Below are positions 26,545 through 36,487 of a stretch of 64,000 nt of DNA, one piece after another; position 1 is the first letter of the stretch; every line of letters starts with the position of its first letter. Both the position numbers and the translations under genes were made by a program. The stretch comes from RBG-16-66-20 sp036560705 (lineage in GTDB: Bacteria; Pseudomonadota; Gammaproteobacteria; Burkholderiales; SG8-39): positions 49,795 to 113,794 of the forward strand of contig DATBQR010000018.1 in the NCBI GenBank assembly GCA_036560705.1, read 5' to 3'. The notes under the pieces are model-generated. The model was not told the origin of the DNA. It worked only from the letters and a program-made list of their open reading frames with translations, and did no database searches.

Positions 26545-27780
26545 TTAATTCCGGGCTTTGTCGAAGGGCACCACTTCGCCCGTCTTCATCGCCGCGGGCG
26601 CGATGATCACCTGCTTGCCTTCCTGGCGGAACTGCTCGACGTCCTTGCCCTTGATGCCGCGGAACTGCGCCATCACCAGCTTCGGCGTGGCCCATTCGCC
26701 CACCGTGTCGAAGCGGATGTTGCCGACCATGGTCTTCATCTCGCTGCTGTGCATGTACGCAGCGAGCACCTTCTGGTCGAAGCTCTTGGTCGCGTTCACC
26801 GCCTGCTCGATCATCTGCCCGATCGCGTAGTTGTAGGGCGGCAGGTAGTAGCCGAGCACGTCGACCTTCGCCGCCTTGGCGCGCACTTCATAGCGCTTGA
26901 GGAACTCGCGCACCGCCGGGTTGTTCATCGTCTTTTCCGGGACGTAGCTGTTGTAGTTGACGAAGCCGTTCAGCAGGGGCCCGAGCGCCTCCATGTTCGG
27001 CGTGAACTGCAGGCCGACCATGCCGCCGCCGATGATCTTCACCGTCGGGCCGACGCCGATTTCGTTCACCGCGCGCACGATGGCGACGGATTCGGCCGGG
27101 TAGGAGCAGATGAACACGATGTCGGGCTTGGCCGCGCGCACCGCGCGGATGATCGACGAGAAGTCCACCGAGTTCGGCGGGTAGTTCTGGTCGTATACGG
27201 TCTGCAGGCCCTTCGCCTTGGCGATCGCGCGGCCGCCGGTGCACAGGTTCTGCGCGAACTCGGCATCCGCCGCCATGAAGGCGATGGATTTGCCGCCCAG
27301 CTTCTGCGCCGCATCCAGGAAGGCGCCGCCCCAGGCCAGCGCGCCCGAACCCCAGGGCGCGTTGTTGAACCATTTGTCGTGGCGGATCCGCGCGTTGACG
27401 TCGAACGAGAAATTGCCCATCAGGATGAGGTCGCGCTGCTTGACCAGCGGCATGATCGGCGCGGTCACGTTGGTGCCGTAGGGCGCGATCAGCAGGTCCA
27501 CCTTGTCGATGTCGAGCAGCTTGGTGTAGATCCCGGGGACGAGCCCGGGGTTGGTCTGGTCGTCGTAGGCGATGAACTCCACCTTGCGCCCCAGCAACCC
27601 GCCCTTGGCGTTGACGTCCTCGACCCACATCTGCAGCGCCAGCAGCGCCGCCTTGCCCCCGGCGCCCAGTGCGCCGGTCTGCGGCATGCTCATGCCGATC
27701 TTGACCGGCTGTTGCGCGAATACGGAGACGGAAAACGCGAACGCGGCAGCCGCGCCCGCCAGCAGTCTATGCAGTTTCAT
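26545..27780 (-). CDS. LIV-type ABC transporter substrate-binding protein (first cluster)
   Basis: The 411-residue periplasmic binding protein of the Peripla_BP_6 family has a Sec signal peptide (MKLHRLLAGAAAAFAFSVSV, cleaved near FAQ). Mature sequence: PVKIGMSMPQTGALGAGGKA, VNAKGGLLGRKVEFIAYDDQ, and GRAIAKAKGLQTVYDQNYPP. The ligand pocket is not one I can assign. It heads the operon that continues with livH, livM, livG and livF. The family includes binders of amino acids, amides and aromatic carboxylates, and the neighbouring catabolic genes suggest a non-amino-acid ligand (inference). Confidence 0.92.
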   Translation of the reverse strand: MKLHRLLAGAAAAFAFSVSVFAQQPVKIGMSMPQTGALGAGGKAALLALQMWVEDVNAKGGLLGRKVEFIAYDDQTNPGLVPGIYTKLLDIDKVDLLIAPYGTNVTAPIMPLVKQRDLILMGNFSFDVNARIRHDKWFNNAPWGSGALAWGGAFLDAAQKLGGKSIAFMAADAEFAQNLCTGGRAIAKAKGLQTVYDQNYPPNSVDFSSIIRAVRAAKPDIVFICSYPAESVAIVRAVNEIGVGPTVKIIGGGMVGLQFTPNMEALGPLLNGFVNYNSYVPEKTMNNPAVREFLKRYEVRAKAAKVDVLGYYLPPYNYAIGQMIEQAVNATKSFDQKVLAAYMHSSEMKTMVGNIRFDTVGEWATPKLVMAQFRGIKGKDVEQFRQEGKQVIIAPAAMKTGEVVPFDKARN

Positions 27781-27822
27781 TTCAGCCCTCCTCCAGGGTG
27801 TGTCGGGGCATTATAGTAAGAA

Positions 27823-28728
27823 ATGGCCATGATCCCACGCGAAAGAGCCCCCTATTCCGCTATCGTCGACCGTCCGCCGCTGAAGCTGCCCGGCGGCGCG
27901 CGCGTGGTCGTCTGGACCATCGTCAACCTCGAGGTCTGGGACATTGCCCGCGCCATGGCGCGCCAGGTGCTGCCGCCGCCCACCGGCGTGCCGCTCTTGC
28001 CGGACGTGCCCAACTGGACCTGGCACGAGTACGGCATGCGGGTCGGCTTCTGGCGCTTCGAGGCGCTGTTTCGCAAGTTGAAAATCCGTCCCACCCTGGC
28101 GCTCAACGCGCGCGTCTGCGTCGACTACCCGCGGGTGGCGCAGGCCTGCCTGGATGCCGGCTGGGAATTCATGGGCCACAGCTACGAGCAGGGGCCGATC
28201 CACAAGGAGGAGGACCAGCCCGGCATGATCCGGCGGTCGCTCGACACCATCCAGCAATTCACCGGCAAGCGCCCGGTCGGCTGGCTCGGGCCGGGCCTCA
28301 CGCAGACCCTGGACACGCCCGAGCACCTCGCCGCCGCCGGCGTGAAATACATCGGCGACTGGGTCTACGACGACGAGCCCACCGAAATCAGGACCGCCAA
28401 CGGGCCGCTCGTCACCATCCCCTACTCAGTGGAGACCAACGACATCCCGGTGATGATGGTGCAGCACCACGAGGCGGCGTACTGGACGAAAAAGTGCCTG
28501 GACAGTTTCGAGCGCTATTACGAGGAAGGCAAGCAACGCCCGAAGATCATGGCGATCGCCATCCACCCCTACATCAGCGGGCAGCCGTTCCGCATCAAGT
28601 ACCTGGAAGAGGTCTACAAGCAGATCAACCGGAAAAAGGGCGTTCTCCACTGGAACGGAGAACAGATCCTCGACTGGTACATGAAGGAGCGGCAGAAGGC
28701 GCCGCCTAAGGCAGCTCGGAAGCCGTGA
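27823..28728 (+). CDS. Polysaccharide deacetylase-family (PuuE allantoinase-like) protein
   Basis: The 301-residue protein has a NodB-homology fold resembling PuuE-type allantoinases: GGARVVVWTIVNLEVWD near the N-terminus, WHEYGMRVGFWRFEALFRKL, and DAGWEFMGHSYEQGPIH, whose GHS matches the metal-binding His motif. C-terminal PKIMAIAIHPYISGQPFRIK provides another family His. No signal peptide, so it is cytoplasmic and probably acts on a small amide or cyclic ureide rather than a polysaccharide. It is divergent from the LIV cluster, with a 42-base gap, and its 3' end overlaps the VOC gene on the other strand by 23 bases. Confidence 0.85.
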   Translation: MAMIPRERAPYSAIVDRPPLKLPGGARVVVWTIVNLEVWDIARAMARQVLPPPTGVPLLPDVPNWTWHEYGMRVGFWRFEALFRKLKIRPTLALNARVCVDYPRVAQACLDAGWEFMGHSYEQGPIHKEEDQPGMIRRSLDTIQQFTGKRPVGWLGPGLTQTLDTPEHLAAAGVKYIGDWVYDDEPTEIRTANGPLVTIPYSVETNDIPVMMVQHHEAAYWTKKCLDSFERYYEEGKQRPKIMAIAIHPYISGQPFRIKYLEEVYKQINRKKGVLHWNGEQILDWYMKERQKAPPKAARKP

Positions 28729-29161
28729 GGTCCGGGCGCAGGCCGCGCGCCTCGTCCTTCGCGTAGTTGAGTTCGATCTTGATGCCGTTCGGGTCGTGCA
28801 TGAATAGCTGGTAGAGCCCCTGGTCGTTCACCTGGCGCTGCTTGAAGTCGACTTTCTCGGCGCGCAGGTGCTCCAGCATGCCTTTCAGGCCCGTGGCGCG
28901 GAAGGCGATGTGGTCCAGCACACCGGTGCCGTGGGTCGCCTGCGATTCCTGGCCGACGTACTTCTTGCGGTTCTCGCTGACTTTCGCGCCGCCCTCGGTG
29001 ATGTGCACGATGTCCTTGCCGCCGAGGTAGAGCCAGCAGACGGGAAACTTGAAGTCCGGATTGGGGCCGACCTGCATGCCGAGCACGCGCACGTACCAGT
29101 CGCGCGTTTTCTCGATGCTCTCGGTCTGCACCAGGAAATGTTCGATGTGACTCAGGGGCAT
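28706..29161 (-). CDS. VOC-family (glyoxalase/extradiol dioxygenase-like) protein
   Basis: The 151-residue vicinal-oxygen-chelate metalloprotein has the two-beta-alpha-beta-beta-beta pattern: SHIEHFLVQTESIEKTRDWY with the first metal-binding His, and LDHIAFRA and HDPNGIKIELNYA with the second His and the Glu. It could be a dioxygenase, isomerase or lyase. It is the last gene of the molybdenum-hydroxylase operon, overlapping the large-subunit stop by ten bases, so it probably acts in the same pathway. A relative lies at 45499. Confidence 0.87.
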   Translation of the reverse strand: MPLSHIEHFLVQTESIEKTRDWYVRVLGMQVGPNPDFKFPVCWLYLGGKDIVHITEGGAKVSENRKKYVGQESQATHGTGVLDHIAFRATGLKGMLEHLRAEKVDFKQRQVNDQGLYQLFMHDPNGIKIELNYAKDEARGLRPDLTASELP

Positions 29162-31528
29162 TTCTTCAATGCTCGCAGAATTCTCTCCGGAGTAAAAGGC
29201 ATCGCCGTGACGCGCGCATTCAGCGGCGCGAGCGCGTCGTTGATGGCGTTCATCACCGCCCCCGGCGCGCCGGCGGTGCCCGCCTCGCCCACGCCCTTGG
29301 CGCCCAGCTGCGACTGCAGCGTCGGCGTCTCGACGTGCGCGCAGACGATGTCGGGCATCTCCGCGCTCATCGGCACGAGGTAGTCGGCCATGTTGCCGTT
29401 GAGCAGCTGGCCCTCCGGGCTGTAGAGGCATTCCTCGAACAATGCCCCGCCGATGCCCTGCACGACGCCGCCGCGGATCTGCTCGTCCACCAGCATCGGG
29501 TTGATGATGGTGCCGGCATCCTCCACGCACCAGTGCTTGAGCAGCTTGACGAAGCCGGTGTCGGGATCCACCTCGACCAGCGAAGCCTGGATGCCGTTGG
29601 TGAAGGTGAAGCCGTACTGGCGCGGCGTGTAGTGCCGGGTGACGGTGAGTTCGGACTGGAAATCCGCCGGCAGCGTATCGGGGCGGAAGTAGGCGACGCG
29701 GCCGAGTTCCTCGAGGGAAATCTTTTTCTCCCGCGTGAGCTTGCTGATGACGGCGTTGTTTTCGATGTCGAGGGCTTCTTTTTCGACGTTCAATATCTTC
29801 GCAGCAATATCGAGGATGTTCGACCGCAAGGCGCGGCCCGATTGCAATACCGCTTCGCCGCCGATGCCGGCGCCGCGCGAAGCCCAGGTGCCGCCGCCGT
29901 AGGGCGTCACTCCGGTGTCGCCCGTAATTACTTTGATTTTTTCCAGGGAAACCCCGACGGCGCTTGCGGCAATTTGCGCGAAGATCCCCTCGGTGCCCTG
30001 CCCCTGCTCGGTGACGCTGCACATCACCGTCACCATCCCGGTCGGCTCCAGGCGCAAGGTCGCGCCGTCCTGCGCCGAGATGCGCGCGCCGCCGACGCCG
30101 TAGAAGGCCGGCGACGGGTTGGTGACTTCGATCATCGCGGCCAGGCCGATGCCGCGGTAGATGTTCTTCTGCCTCAACTCTTTTTGTTCTTGCCTTAAAT
30201 TCCTGTAGTTCATCAAAGTCAAAAGCCTGTCGAGCGTCTGGTGATGCGACAGCTTCTCGAACTTCGAGCCGGACGGCGAGGTGTAGGGATAGGCGTCGTC
30301 CGGGATCAGGTTGCGGCGCCGGAATTCCGCCGGGTCCATGCCGAGCTTCTCCGCCGCCAGATCGACGATGCCCTCGGTGACGGCGACCGCGATCGGATGG
30401 CCGACGGCGCGGTACTGGCAGGTGACGTTCTTGTTGGTGAACACCACGTTCAGCCTGCCCCGGTACTTCTGGTGCCGGTACGGGCCGCCGGTGAGGTTCA
30501 CCACCTGGTTGCCCTCGATGCCGCTGGTGCGCGGGTAGACGGAATACGGACCGATGCCGGTCAGGTCGTCCAGGTCGAAGGCAAGAATTTCGCCGGCTTT
30601 TGTCGCGGCCAGCCTGATTTTTATCTTGTGCTCCCTCGCATGGATGTCGGTGGCGAAGGACTCCAGCCGGTCGGCGACGAACTTCACCGGCCGCCGCAGC
30701 ATCACCGAGAGCGCCGCCGTCGCCATTTCATCCGGATAGACGTGCACCTTGATGCCGAAGGAGCCGCCGACGTCCCGGGTGATGACGCGCACGTTGGCCT
30801 CGGGGATGCCGAGGTGCCGCGAAAAGATGTCCTGCATCATGTGCGGCGCCTGCGTCGACTGGTGCACCGTGAGCGCATGCTCGGCCGCGTTGTAGTCGGC
30901 GAGAATGGAGCGTCCCTCCAGGCAGACGCCGGTGTGGCGGCCGAATTCGAAGGTCTCCTCGACCACGACGTCGGCCCCGGCGAAGGCCTCGTCCACGCCG
31001 CCGGTGTCGTGCTCGCGGCTGAAGCAGATGTTGTCGGCGAACTCCCTGTGGATGAGCGTTTTCCCCGCGAGGGATTCCTCCATGTCGACCACGACCGGAA
31101 GCTCCTCCCACTCCACCTCGATCAGCGCCGCCGCGTCCTCGGCCTGCGCGCGCGTCTCGGCGACCACCGCGGCGACCGCCTCGCCCTGCCAGCAGGCGCG
31201 CTCGACCGCCACCGCGTGCTGCGGCGGCGACTTGATGCCTTTCAGGTGCGCGAGCACCCCGACCCAGGGCGTGCAGTACTGGGCAATGTCCTTGCCCGAA
31301 AAGATTCCTGTCACTCCCGGAGAAGATTTTGCTTTTTCGAATCTGAGTGATTTTATTTTCGCGTGCGCGTAAGGACTCCGGAAAAAAACAACATGCGCGA
31401 GCCTCGGCAGCCGCAGGTCGTCGGTGTAGGCGCCGCGCCCCTGCAGCAGCCGTTTCGCGTTCGGCCGCGGCACGCTCCGGCCGATGTAGCCGCGGTCCAC
31501 CGTGGTGCCGGGCGCGTGGAGCGGAAGT

Positions 31529-31542
<14 letters not shown>
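29152..31542 (-). CDS. Molybdenum hydroxylase large subunit (xanthine dehydrogenase family)
   Basis: The 796-residue molybdopterin-binding catalytic subunit belongs to the XDH/CoxL family. An N-terminal Ald_Xan_dh_C domain (residues about 20-130; GRGAYTDDLRLPRLAHVVFF) precedes the Mo-cofactor domain, with motifs RDVGGSFGIK, VTEQGQGTEGIFAQIAA and, near the C-terminus, LGAKGVGEAGTAGAPGAV with the catalytic Glu. The active-site loop reads CQYRAVGHPIAVAVTE and lacks the VAYRCSFR motif of aerobic CO dehydrogenase, so CO is not the likely substrate. Typical substrates in this group are aldehydes and N-heterocycles. It overlaps the 2Fe-2S subunit by 14 bases. Confidence 0.93.
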
Positions 31543-31980
<438 letters not shown>

Positions 31981-32002
<22 letters not shown>

Positions 32003-32769
32003 GCGCGTTCCAGCAGGACGCCAGCGAGGTGCAGCTTGGTGGCGGCGTGGTTGTAGAGGTCTGCAGGAGGCTTGAGGTCCGCCTTCAGCGTCCGCTTCGC
32101 CTCCTCAAGGCTTTTCTTGAATGAAAACAGGACGGGCCGGTCCCCCACCCCCAGGAAAGCGAACCGGTCGTTGTGCGCCGCCAGGCCGACGATGGCGTAG
32201 TCGCCGTGGCGCCGGGCCAGTTCGAGGAACACCGAGCGGTCGGATTTCGCCGCGACGGGAAATTCCGCAGCGACCAGCAGCTCGCCCGGCTTCAGGTCCG
32301 TTTCGAACAGGCCCTTGAAGAATTCGGAAGCTTTTACACGCCGTTCCGTTGTTTTGTTTTTGACAACGAGAACCGCTTCAAGAGCAACCGCACAGGCCGG
32401 ATATTCTGCGGCCGGATCCGCCAGCGCGAGGCTGCCGCCCAGCGTGCCGCGGTTGCGGATCGCCGCGTGGGCGACGTGCGGCACCGCCTGCGCCAGCAAA
32501 GGAACGTGTTTTTTTATTTCATCGGACTGCTCGATTTGCGCGTGCGTGACCAGCGCGCCGATTTTTATCGAAGACCCCTGCAGCGAAATCCCCGAAAGGC
32601 CCGGCAGCCCGGTGATGTCCACCAGCAGTTCGGGCTCGGACAGGCGCATGTTGAGGGACGGGATCAGGCTCTGGCCGCCGGCCAGCACCCTGGCGTCCGG
32701 GTTTTGCAGCAGTTCGAAGGCTTCCTGCAGGGAAGCCGGTTTCGCATAGGCAAAGGCAGGCGCTTTCAA
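31981..32769 (-). CDS. Molybdenum hydroxylase medium subunit (FAD-binding)
   Basis: The 262-residue CoxM-type FAD subunit has AFAYAKPASLQEAFELLQN at its N-terminus, the FAD-binding loop VLAGGQSLIPSLNMRL, and AIRNRGTLGGSLALADPAAE. A start at the TTG at 32769 is chosen because it overlaps the cupin stop as TTGA and places the family N-terminus at residue 1. A GTG at 32817 in the same frame would add 16 residues and overlap the cupin gene by 52 bases. It is the second gene of the five-gene operon. Confidence 0.9.
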
Positions 32770-33371
32770 CGCTTGCCTTTCCGCGAGGGACGCCTTGGCG
32801 GCCGCTTTTCCGGCCACACGCCTTTCCTCTCCAGCTCGTCCATCGATTCGCTGGTGAACTCGGCGCTGGGCGCATCGCCGCCGATGACGAACATGAGGAT
32901 CGAGCGCTTGTTCTTCGGCCCGCGGGTCACGTTCATGAAGCGGCGCGAGGCGCCGGGCGGAAACGAGATCACGTCCAGCGGCTTCAGGTCCACGTGCTCC
33001 AGGCGCCCCTTCTCGTTCTGCCAGCTCGCGCGCCAGGTGCCGGTCATGCAGATGAAGGTCTCGTTGGTGTCGTGGTTGTGCAGCATCGGCCCGCGGCCGG
33101 GCAGCGCGCGGCAGTAGCCGAGGTTGAAGCCCTCGCGGATCTTGATCGCCGCCATGCGCGCCGCCTTCTCGCCCACGGGCGACTGCTTGCCGTCGCGCTC
33201 CGTCTTGGGCGGCTGGAAGCCGATCACGTTGTAGAGGGTGCGCTCGCAGCCGGGCATGTAGCTGTCGGGCAGCCCGCCGTCGAAACCCTTGAGTTTCGAG
33301 AAGCGCGCCACGCGCTTCATCATTTCCCTGCGCCGCACGCCCCGGCGCGGCAGCGTTTCACGATAGGCCAT
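32766..33371 (-). CDS. Cupin-domain protein
   Basis: The 201-residue protein has a single cupin barrel: GRGPMLHNHDTNETFICMTG supplies the HxH...E metal ligands, and DVISFPPGASRRFMNVTRG forms the second motif with an Arg in the usual His region. The C-terminus is Arg/Lys/Pro-rich. It is the first gene of the molybdenum-hydroxylase operon. It could be a metal-dependent oxygenase or isomerase, or a small-molecule sensor; I cannot choose. It has 35 bases to the divergent dehydrogenase gene, so their promoters must overlap. Confidence 0.82.
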   Translation of the reverse strand: MAYRETLPRRGVRRREMMKRVARFSKLKGFDGGLPDSYMPGCERTLYNVIGFQPPKTERDGKQSPVGEKAARMAAIKIREGFNLGYCRALPGRGPMLHNHDTNETFICMTGTWRASWQNEKGRLEHVDLKPLDVISFPPGASRRFMNVTRGPKNKRSILMFVIGGDAPSAEFTSESMDELERKGVWPEKRPPRRPSRKGKR

Positions 33372-33406
33372 GTCCTCCTCCTCGGCAGGGATGGTAGCTT
33401 AGTCAC

Positions 33407-34285
33407 ATGAAAAAACGGAGCGTCGGAATACTGGGGCTGGGGATCATGGGATCGGCCATGACGGCGAACCTGGTGCGGGCAGGCTACGAGGTGATCGGCT
33501 ACGACCCGCTCGCCGCCTGCAGGACCCGGCACCGCAAGGCGGGCGGCGTCGTCGCGAGGAACGCGGACGAGGTGGCCGCGGCCGCGAGCGTGGTGATTAC
33601 TTCGCTGCCATCGGCCAAGGCTCTGCTCCAGGTTGCCCATGAGCTGGCAAAGACAAAGATCGTTGTCGAAACCAGCACACTCCCCATTCCAGTCAAGGAA
33701 ACGGCGCGCCGGCGGCTGGCCGCTGCCGGCGTGACGCTGCTCGACTGCCCGCTGAGCGGCACCGGCGCGCAGGCGCGGGTCAAGGACCTGGTGGTCTACG
33801 GTAGCGGCAACCCCGCCGCTTTCAGGAAAGCGATCCCGGTCCTCAACGGCTTCTCGCGAGGCCACTACTTCGTCGGCAAATTCGGCAACGGCTCGAAAAT
33901 GAAATTCGCCGCCAACCTGCTGGTGGCCATCCACAACGTCTCGGCCGCGGAAGCGGTGGTGCTGGCGAGGAAATCCGGCCTCAACGCAGGCCTCGCGGTG
34001 AAGGTCCTCGGCGACGGCGCGGGCGCTTCGCGCATGCTGCAGGTGCGCGGCCCGATGATGGCGCGGCGCGCCTACGGCGATGCCACGATGAAAGTCGAGA
34101 TCTGGCAGAAGGACATGAAAATCATCGGCGCCTTCCTGCGCCGGCTCGGCAGCGCCGCCCCGCTGTTCAACGCCACCCGGGCGATCTACGACGCGGCCCT
34201 CGCCCAGGGCTACGGCAAGGCCGACACCGCCGCGGTCTGCGCCGTGCTGGAGCGCCGGTCCGCCTCCGCAAAACGGCGGGCCTGA
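33407..34285 (+). CDS. NAD(P)-dependent 3-hydroxyisobutyrate dehydrogenase-like oxidoreductase
   Basis: The 292-residue beta-hydroxyacid dehydrogenase has the N-terminal Rossmann motif VGILGLGIMGSAMTANLVRA, the substrate loop DCPLSGTGAQA and the catalytic Lys region FGNGSKMKFAANLLVAIHN (K in the GxGxxxKxxxN pattern). It oxidises beta-hydroxy acids such as hydroxyisobutyrate, tartronate semialdehyde or glycerate relatives. It lies between the Mo-hydroxylase operon and the second LIV transporter, and 48 bases upstream of the binding-protein gene on the same strand. Confidence 0.9.
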   Translation: MKKRSVGILGLGIMGSAMTANLVRAGYEVIGYDPLAACRTRHRKAGGVVARNADEVAAAASVVITSLPSAKALLQVAHELAKTKIVVETSTLPIPVKETARRRLAAAGVTLLDCPLSGTGAQARVKDLVVYGSGNPAAFRKAIPVLNGFSRGHYFVGKFGNGSKMKFAANLLVAIHNVSAAEAVVLARKSGLNAGLAVKVLGDGAGASRMLQVRGPMMARRAYGDATMKVEIWQKDMKIIGAFLRRLGSAAPLFNATRAIYDAALAQGYGKADTAAVCAVLERRSASAKRRA

Positions 34286-34333
34286 TTCGGTGCTGGTACT
34301 ATCTCGCACCAGTCAAAAAATGAGGGGGATCCC

Positions 34334-35593
34334 ATGAACCACACTACTACCCGCACCCTGCGCACCCTGGCCGCCGCGCTGCTGTCGTCGGCCCTCTGCA
34401 TCCCGGCCCAAGCGGCCGATCCAGTCAAAATCGGCGTGGTCCTGCCGCTGAGCGGCAACGCCGCCGGCGCCGGCACTGCCGCGCGCGCGGCGATCGAACT
34501 CGGCGCCGAGATCGTCAACAACGCGCACCCGGAACTGAAAGGGCTGCCGCTCGCCGAGACCGCCGGCCTGCCCAACCTGGGCGGCGCCAAGATCCAGCTG
34601 GAAATCGCCGACCACCAGGGCAATCCCTCGGTCGGCCAGAGCCAGACCCTGCGGCTGATCACCCAGGACAAGGTGGCGGCCATGCTGGGCGCCTACCAGT
34701 CGAACGTGAGCTTCACCGCCACCGCGGTGTCCGAGAAATACGGCATCCCCTTCGTGGTCGGCGATTCGGTCGCCGCCAACATCACCGGGCGCGGCTACAA
34801 GTGGGTGTTCCGCGTGACGCCGGTGGCGGGCGACTTCGCCAACAACTACATGCTGTTCCTCGCCGACATGAAGAAGGCGGGGCGCAAGGTCGACAACATC
34901 GCCATCGTCAACGAGAACACCGATTACGGCACCTCGGTGGCCGACACGGTGCAGAAGGCGGCGAAGAGCCACGGCTTCAACGTGGTGGCGCAGACCCCCT
35001 ACAGCGCGAATTCCTCCGACGTCTCGGCGCAAGTGCTGCAGCTCAAGGAAAAGAAGCCCGACGCGGTGATCTTCATCAGCTATACCGCCGACGCGATCCT
35101 CTACATGAAGACCATGAAGGACCTCGATTTCATCCCGGCGATGATCATCGGCGACGATTCCGGGTTCTCCGACCCGTCCTTCATCCCGGCGGTCGCCGAC
35201 ATCGCGCAAGGCGTGATGAACCGCAGCGCCTGGGACATCGGCAAGCCCGGCAGCGCCACCTACCTCATCAACGAGATGTACAAGAAGAAGACCGGCCGCG
35301 ACCTGGACGACACCAGCGGCCGCGATATGCAGGCCTTCTTCGTGCTCGCCGATGCCATCAACCGCGCCGGCTCCACCGACCCGGCGAAGATCCAGAAAGC
35401 GCTGCAGCAGACCGACCTCAAGCGCAGCGCGCTCATGATGGGCTACCGCGGCGTCAAGTTCGACGAGACCGGCCAGAACACCGAGGCCGCCACCTACCTC
35501 ATCCAGCTGACGGGCAAGGAGTACAAGGCGGTGTGGCCGGCGCAATCCGCCACCGCGCCCATCCGGTGGCCGATGACGGGCTGGAAGAAATAG
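34334..35593 (+). CDS. LIV-type ABC transporter substrate-binding protein (second cluster)
   Basis: The 419-residue periplasmic binding protein of the Peripla_BP_6 family has a signal peptide ending IPAQA. Mature motifs: PVKIGVVLPLSGNAAGAGTA, a DHQGNPSVGQSQTLRLI block and VNENTDYGTSVADTVQKAA. It heads the plus-strand cluster with livH, livM, livG and livF. It differs much from the binding protein of the first cluster, so the two transporters probably have different ligands. A GGGGGAT ribosome-binding site precedes the ATG. Confidence 0.93.
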   Translation: MNHTTTRTLRTLAAALLSSALCIPAQAADPVKIGVVLPLSGNAAGAGTAARAAIELGAEIVNNAHPELKGLPLAETAGLPNLGGAKIQLEIADHQGNPSVGQSQTLRLITQDKVAAMLGAYQSNVSFTATAVSEKYGIPFVVGDSVAANITGRGYKWVFRVTPVAGDFANNYMLFLADMKKAGRKVDNIAIVNENTDYGTSVADTVQKAAKSHGFNVVAQTPYSANSSDVSAQVLQLKEKKPDAVIFISYTADAILYMKTMKDLDFIPAMIIGDDSGFSDPSFIPAVADIAQGVMNRSAWDIGKPGSATYLINEMYKKKTGRDLDDTSGRDMQAFFVLADAINRAGSTDPAKIQKALQQTDLKRSALMMGYRGVKFDETGQNTEAATYLIQLTGKEYKAVWPAQSATAPIRWPMTGWKK

Positions 35594-35629
35594 CGCCGCG
35601 CTGAGCGCGCAGGGGGCCGCGGCGCCGGC

Positions 35630-36487
35630 ATGATCCTCGTCCAGGTGATCGTCGGCGGCCTCCTGCTGGGCGCCGTCTACGCGCTGTTTTCCTCGGGTCT
35701 CACCTTGATCTGGGGCATGATGAACTTCATCAACTTCGCCCACGGCGAGTTCGTCATGATCGGCATGTACCTCGCCTACCTGGTCGCCGTCGCCTTCCAC
35801 GGCGGACCGCTGGCGTTCTCGCTTGCCGCGGCGGCCGGCCTCTTCGTCCTCGGCGCCGCGCTCTATTTCGGCCTCATCCGCGCGGTGATGCGCGGGCCGA
35901 TGCTGGCGCAGATTCTCTCCACCTTCGGCCTGGCGCTGCTCTTGCGCTACGCCGCCTTCTGGATTTTCTCGCCCAATGTCGTGACGCTGCCGCACAGCTA
36001 TCTGAGCGGCATGATCAACCTGCACGGCATTCTCATCCGCGAATCGCAGCTCGTCGTCGGCGCGGCCGCCGCGGCGCTCACCATCGGCATGCATCTGCTG
36101 CTGACGCGCACCGCGATCGGCAGCCAACTGCTCGCCGTGGCGGAGGACCGCAATGCCGCGATGCTCATGGGCATCCGCCCCGACCGCATGCAGGCGCTCG
36201 CCTGGGGCCTGTCCGCGGCGAGCGCCGGCATCGCCGGCGCACTGATGGCGATTTCCTTCCCGTTCTCGCCGGAAGTGGGCGGCACCTTCGCGCTCATCGC
36301 CTTCGTGGTGGTGACGCTGGGCGGTTTCGGCAGCGTGCCCGGCGCCCTGCTGGCGGGCCTCATGGTCGGCCTGATCCAGGCGCTGTCGGCCTATTACTTC
36401 GGGCCGATCTACAAGGACATCATCGTCTACGGCCTGTTCGTCGCCCTGCTGTGGTTCCGGCCGCAAGGCCTGCTGGGCAAGGCGTGA
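35630..36487 (+). CDS. livH: Branched-chain amino acid-type ABC transporter permease LivH (second cluster)
   Basis: The 285-residue permease starts at an ATG at 35630 (MILVQVIVGGLLLGAVYALF). It has FSSGLTLIWGMMNFINFAHG, TRTAIGSQLLAVAEDRNAAM (coupling loop) and a C-terminal FRPQGLLGKA, all typical of LivH. It overlaps livM by one base of stop and start (TGATG), so translation is coupled. Confidence 0.94.
   Translation: MILVQVIVGGLLLGAVYALFSSGLTLIWGMMNFINFAHGEFVMIGMYLAYLVAVAFHGGPLAFSLAAAAGLFVLGAALYFGLIRAVMRGPMLAQILSTFGLALLLRYAAFWIFSPNVVTLPHSYLSGMINLHGILIRESQLVVGAAAAALTIGMHLLLTRTAIGSQLLAVAEDRNAAMLMGIRPDRMQALAWGLSAASAGIAGALMAISFPFSPEVGGTFALIAFVVVTLGGFGSVPGALLAGLMVGLIQALSAYYFGPIYKDIIVYGLFVALLWFRPQGLLGKA

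Noticed and set aside
28706..30022. A 438-residue open frame covering the VOC gene and part of the Mo-hydroxylase gene
   Set aside because: Only its last 151 residues are protein-like (the VOC family). The rest is an Arg/His-rich antisense-type shadow of the large-subunit frame.
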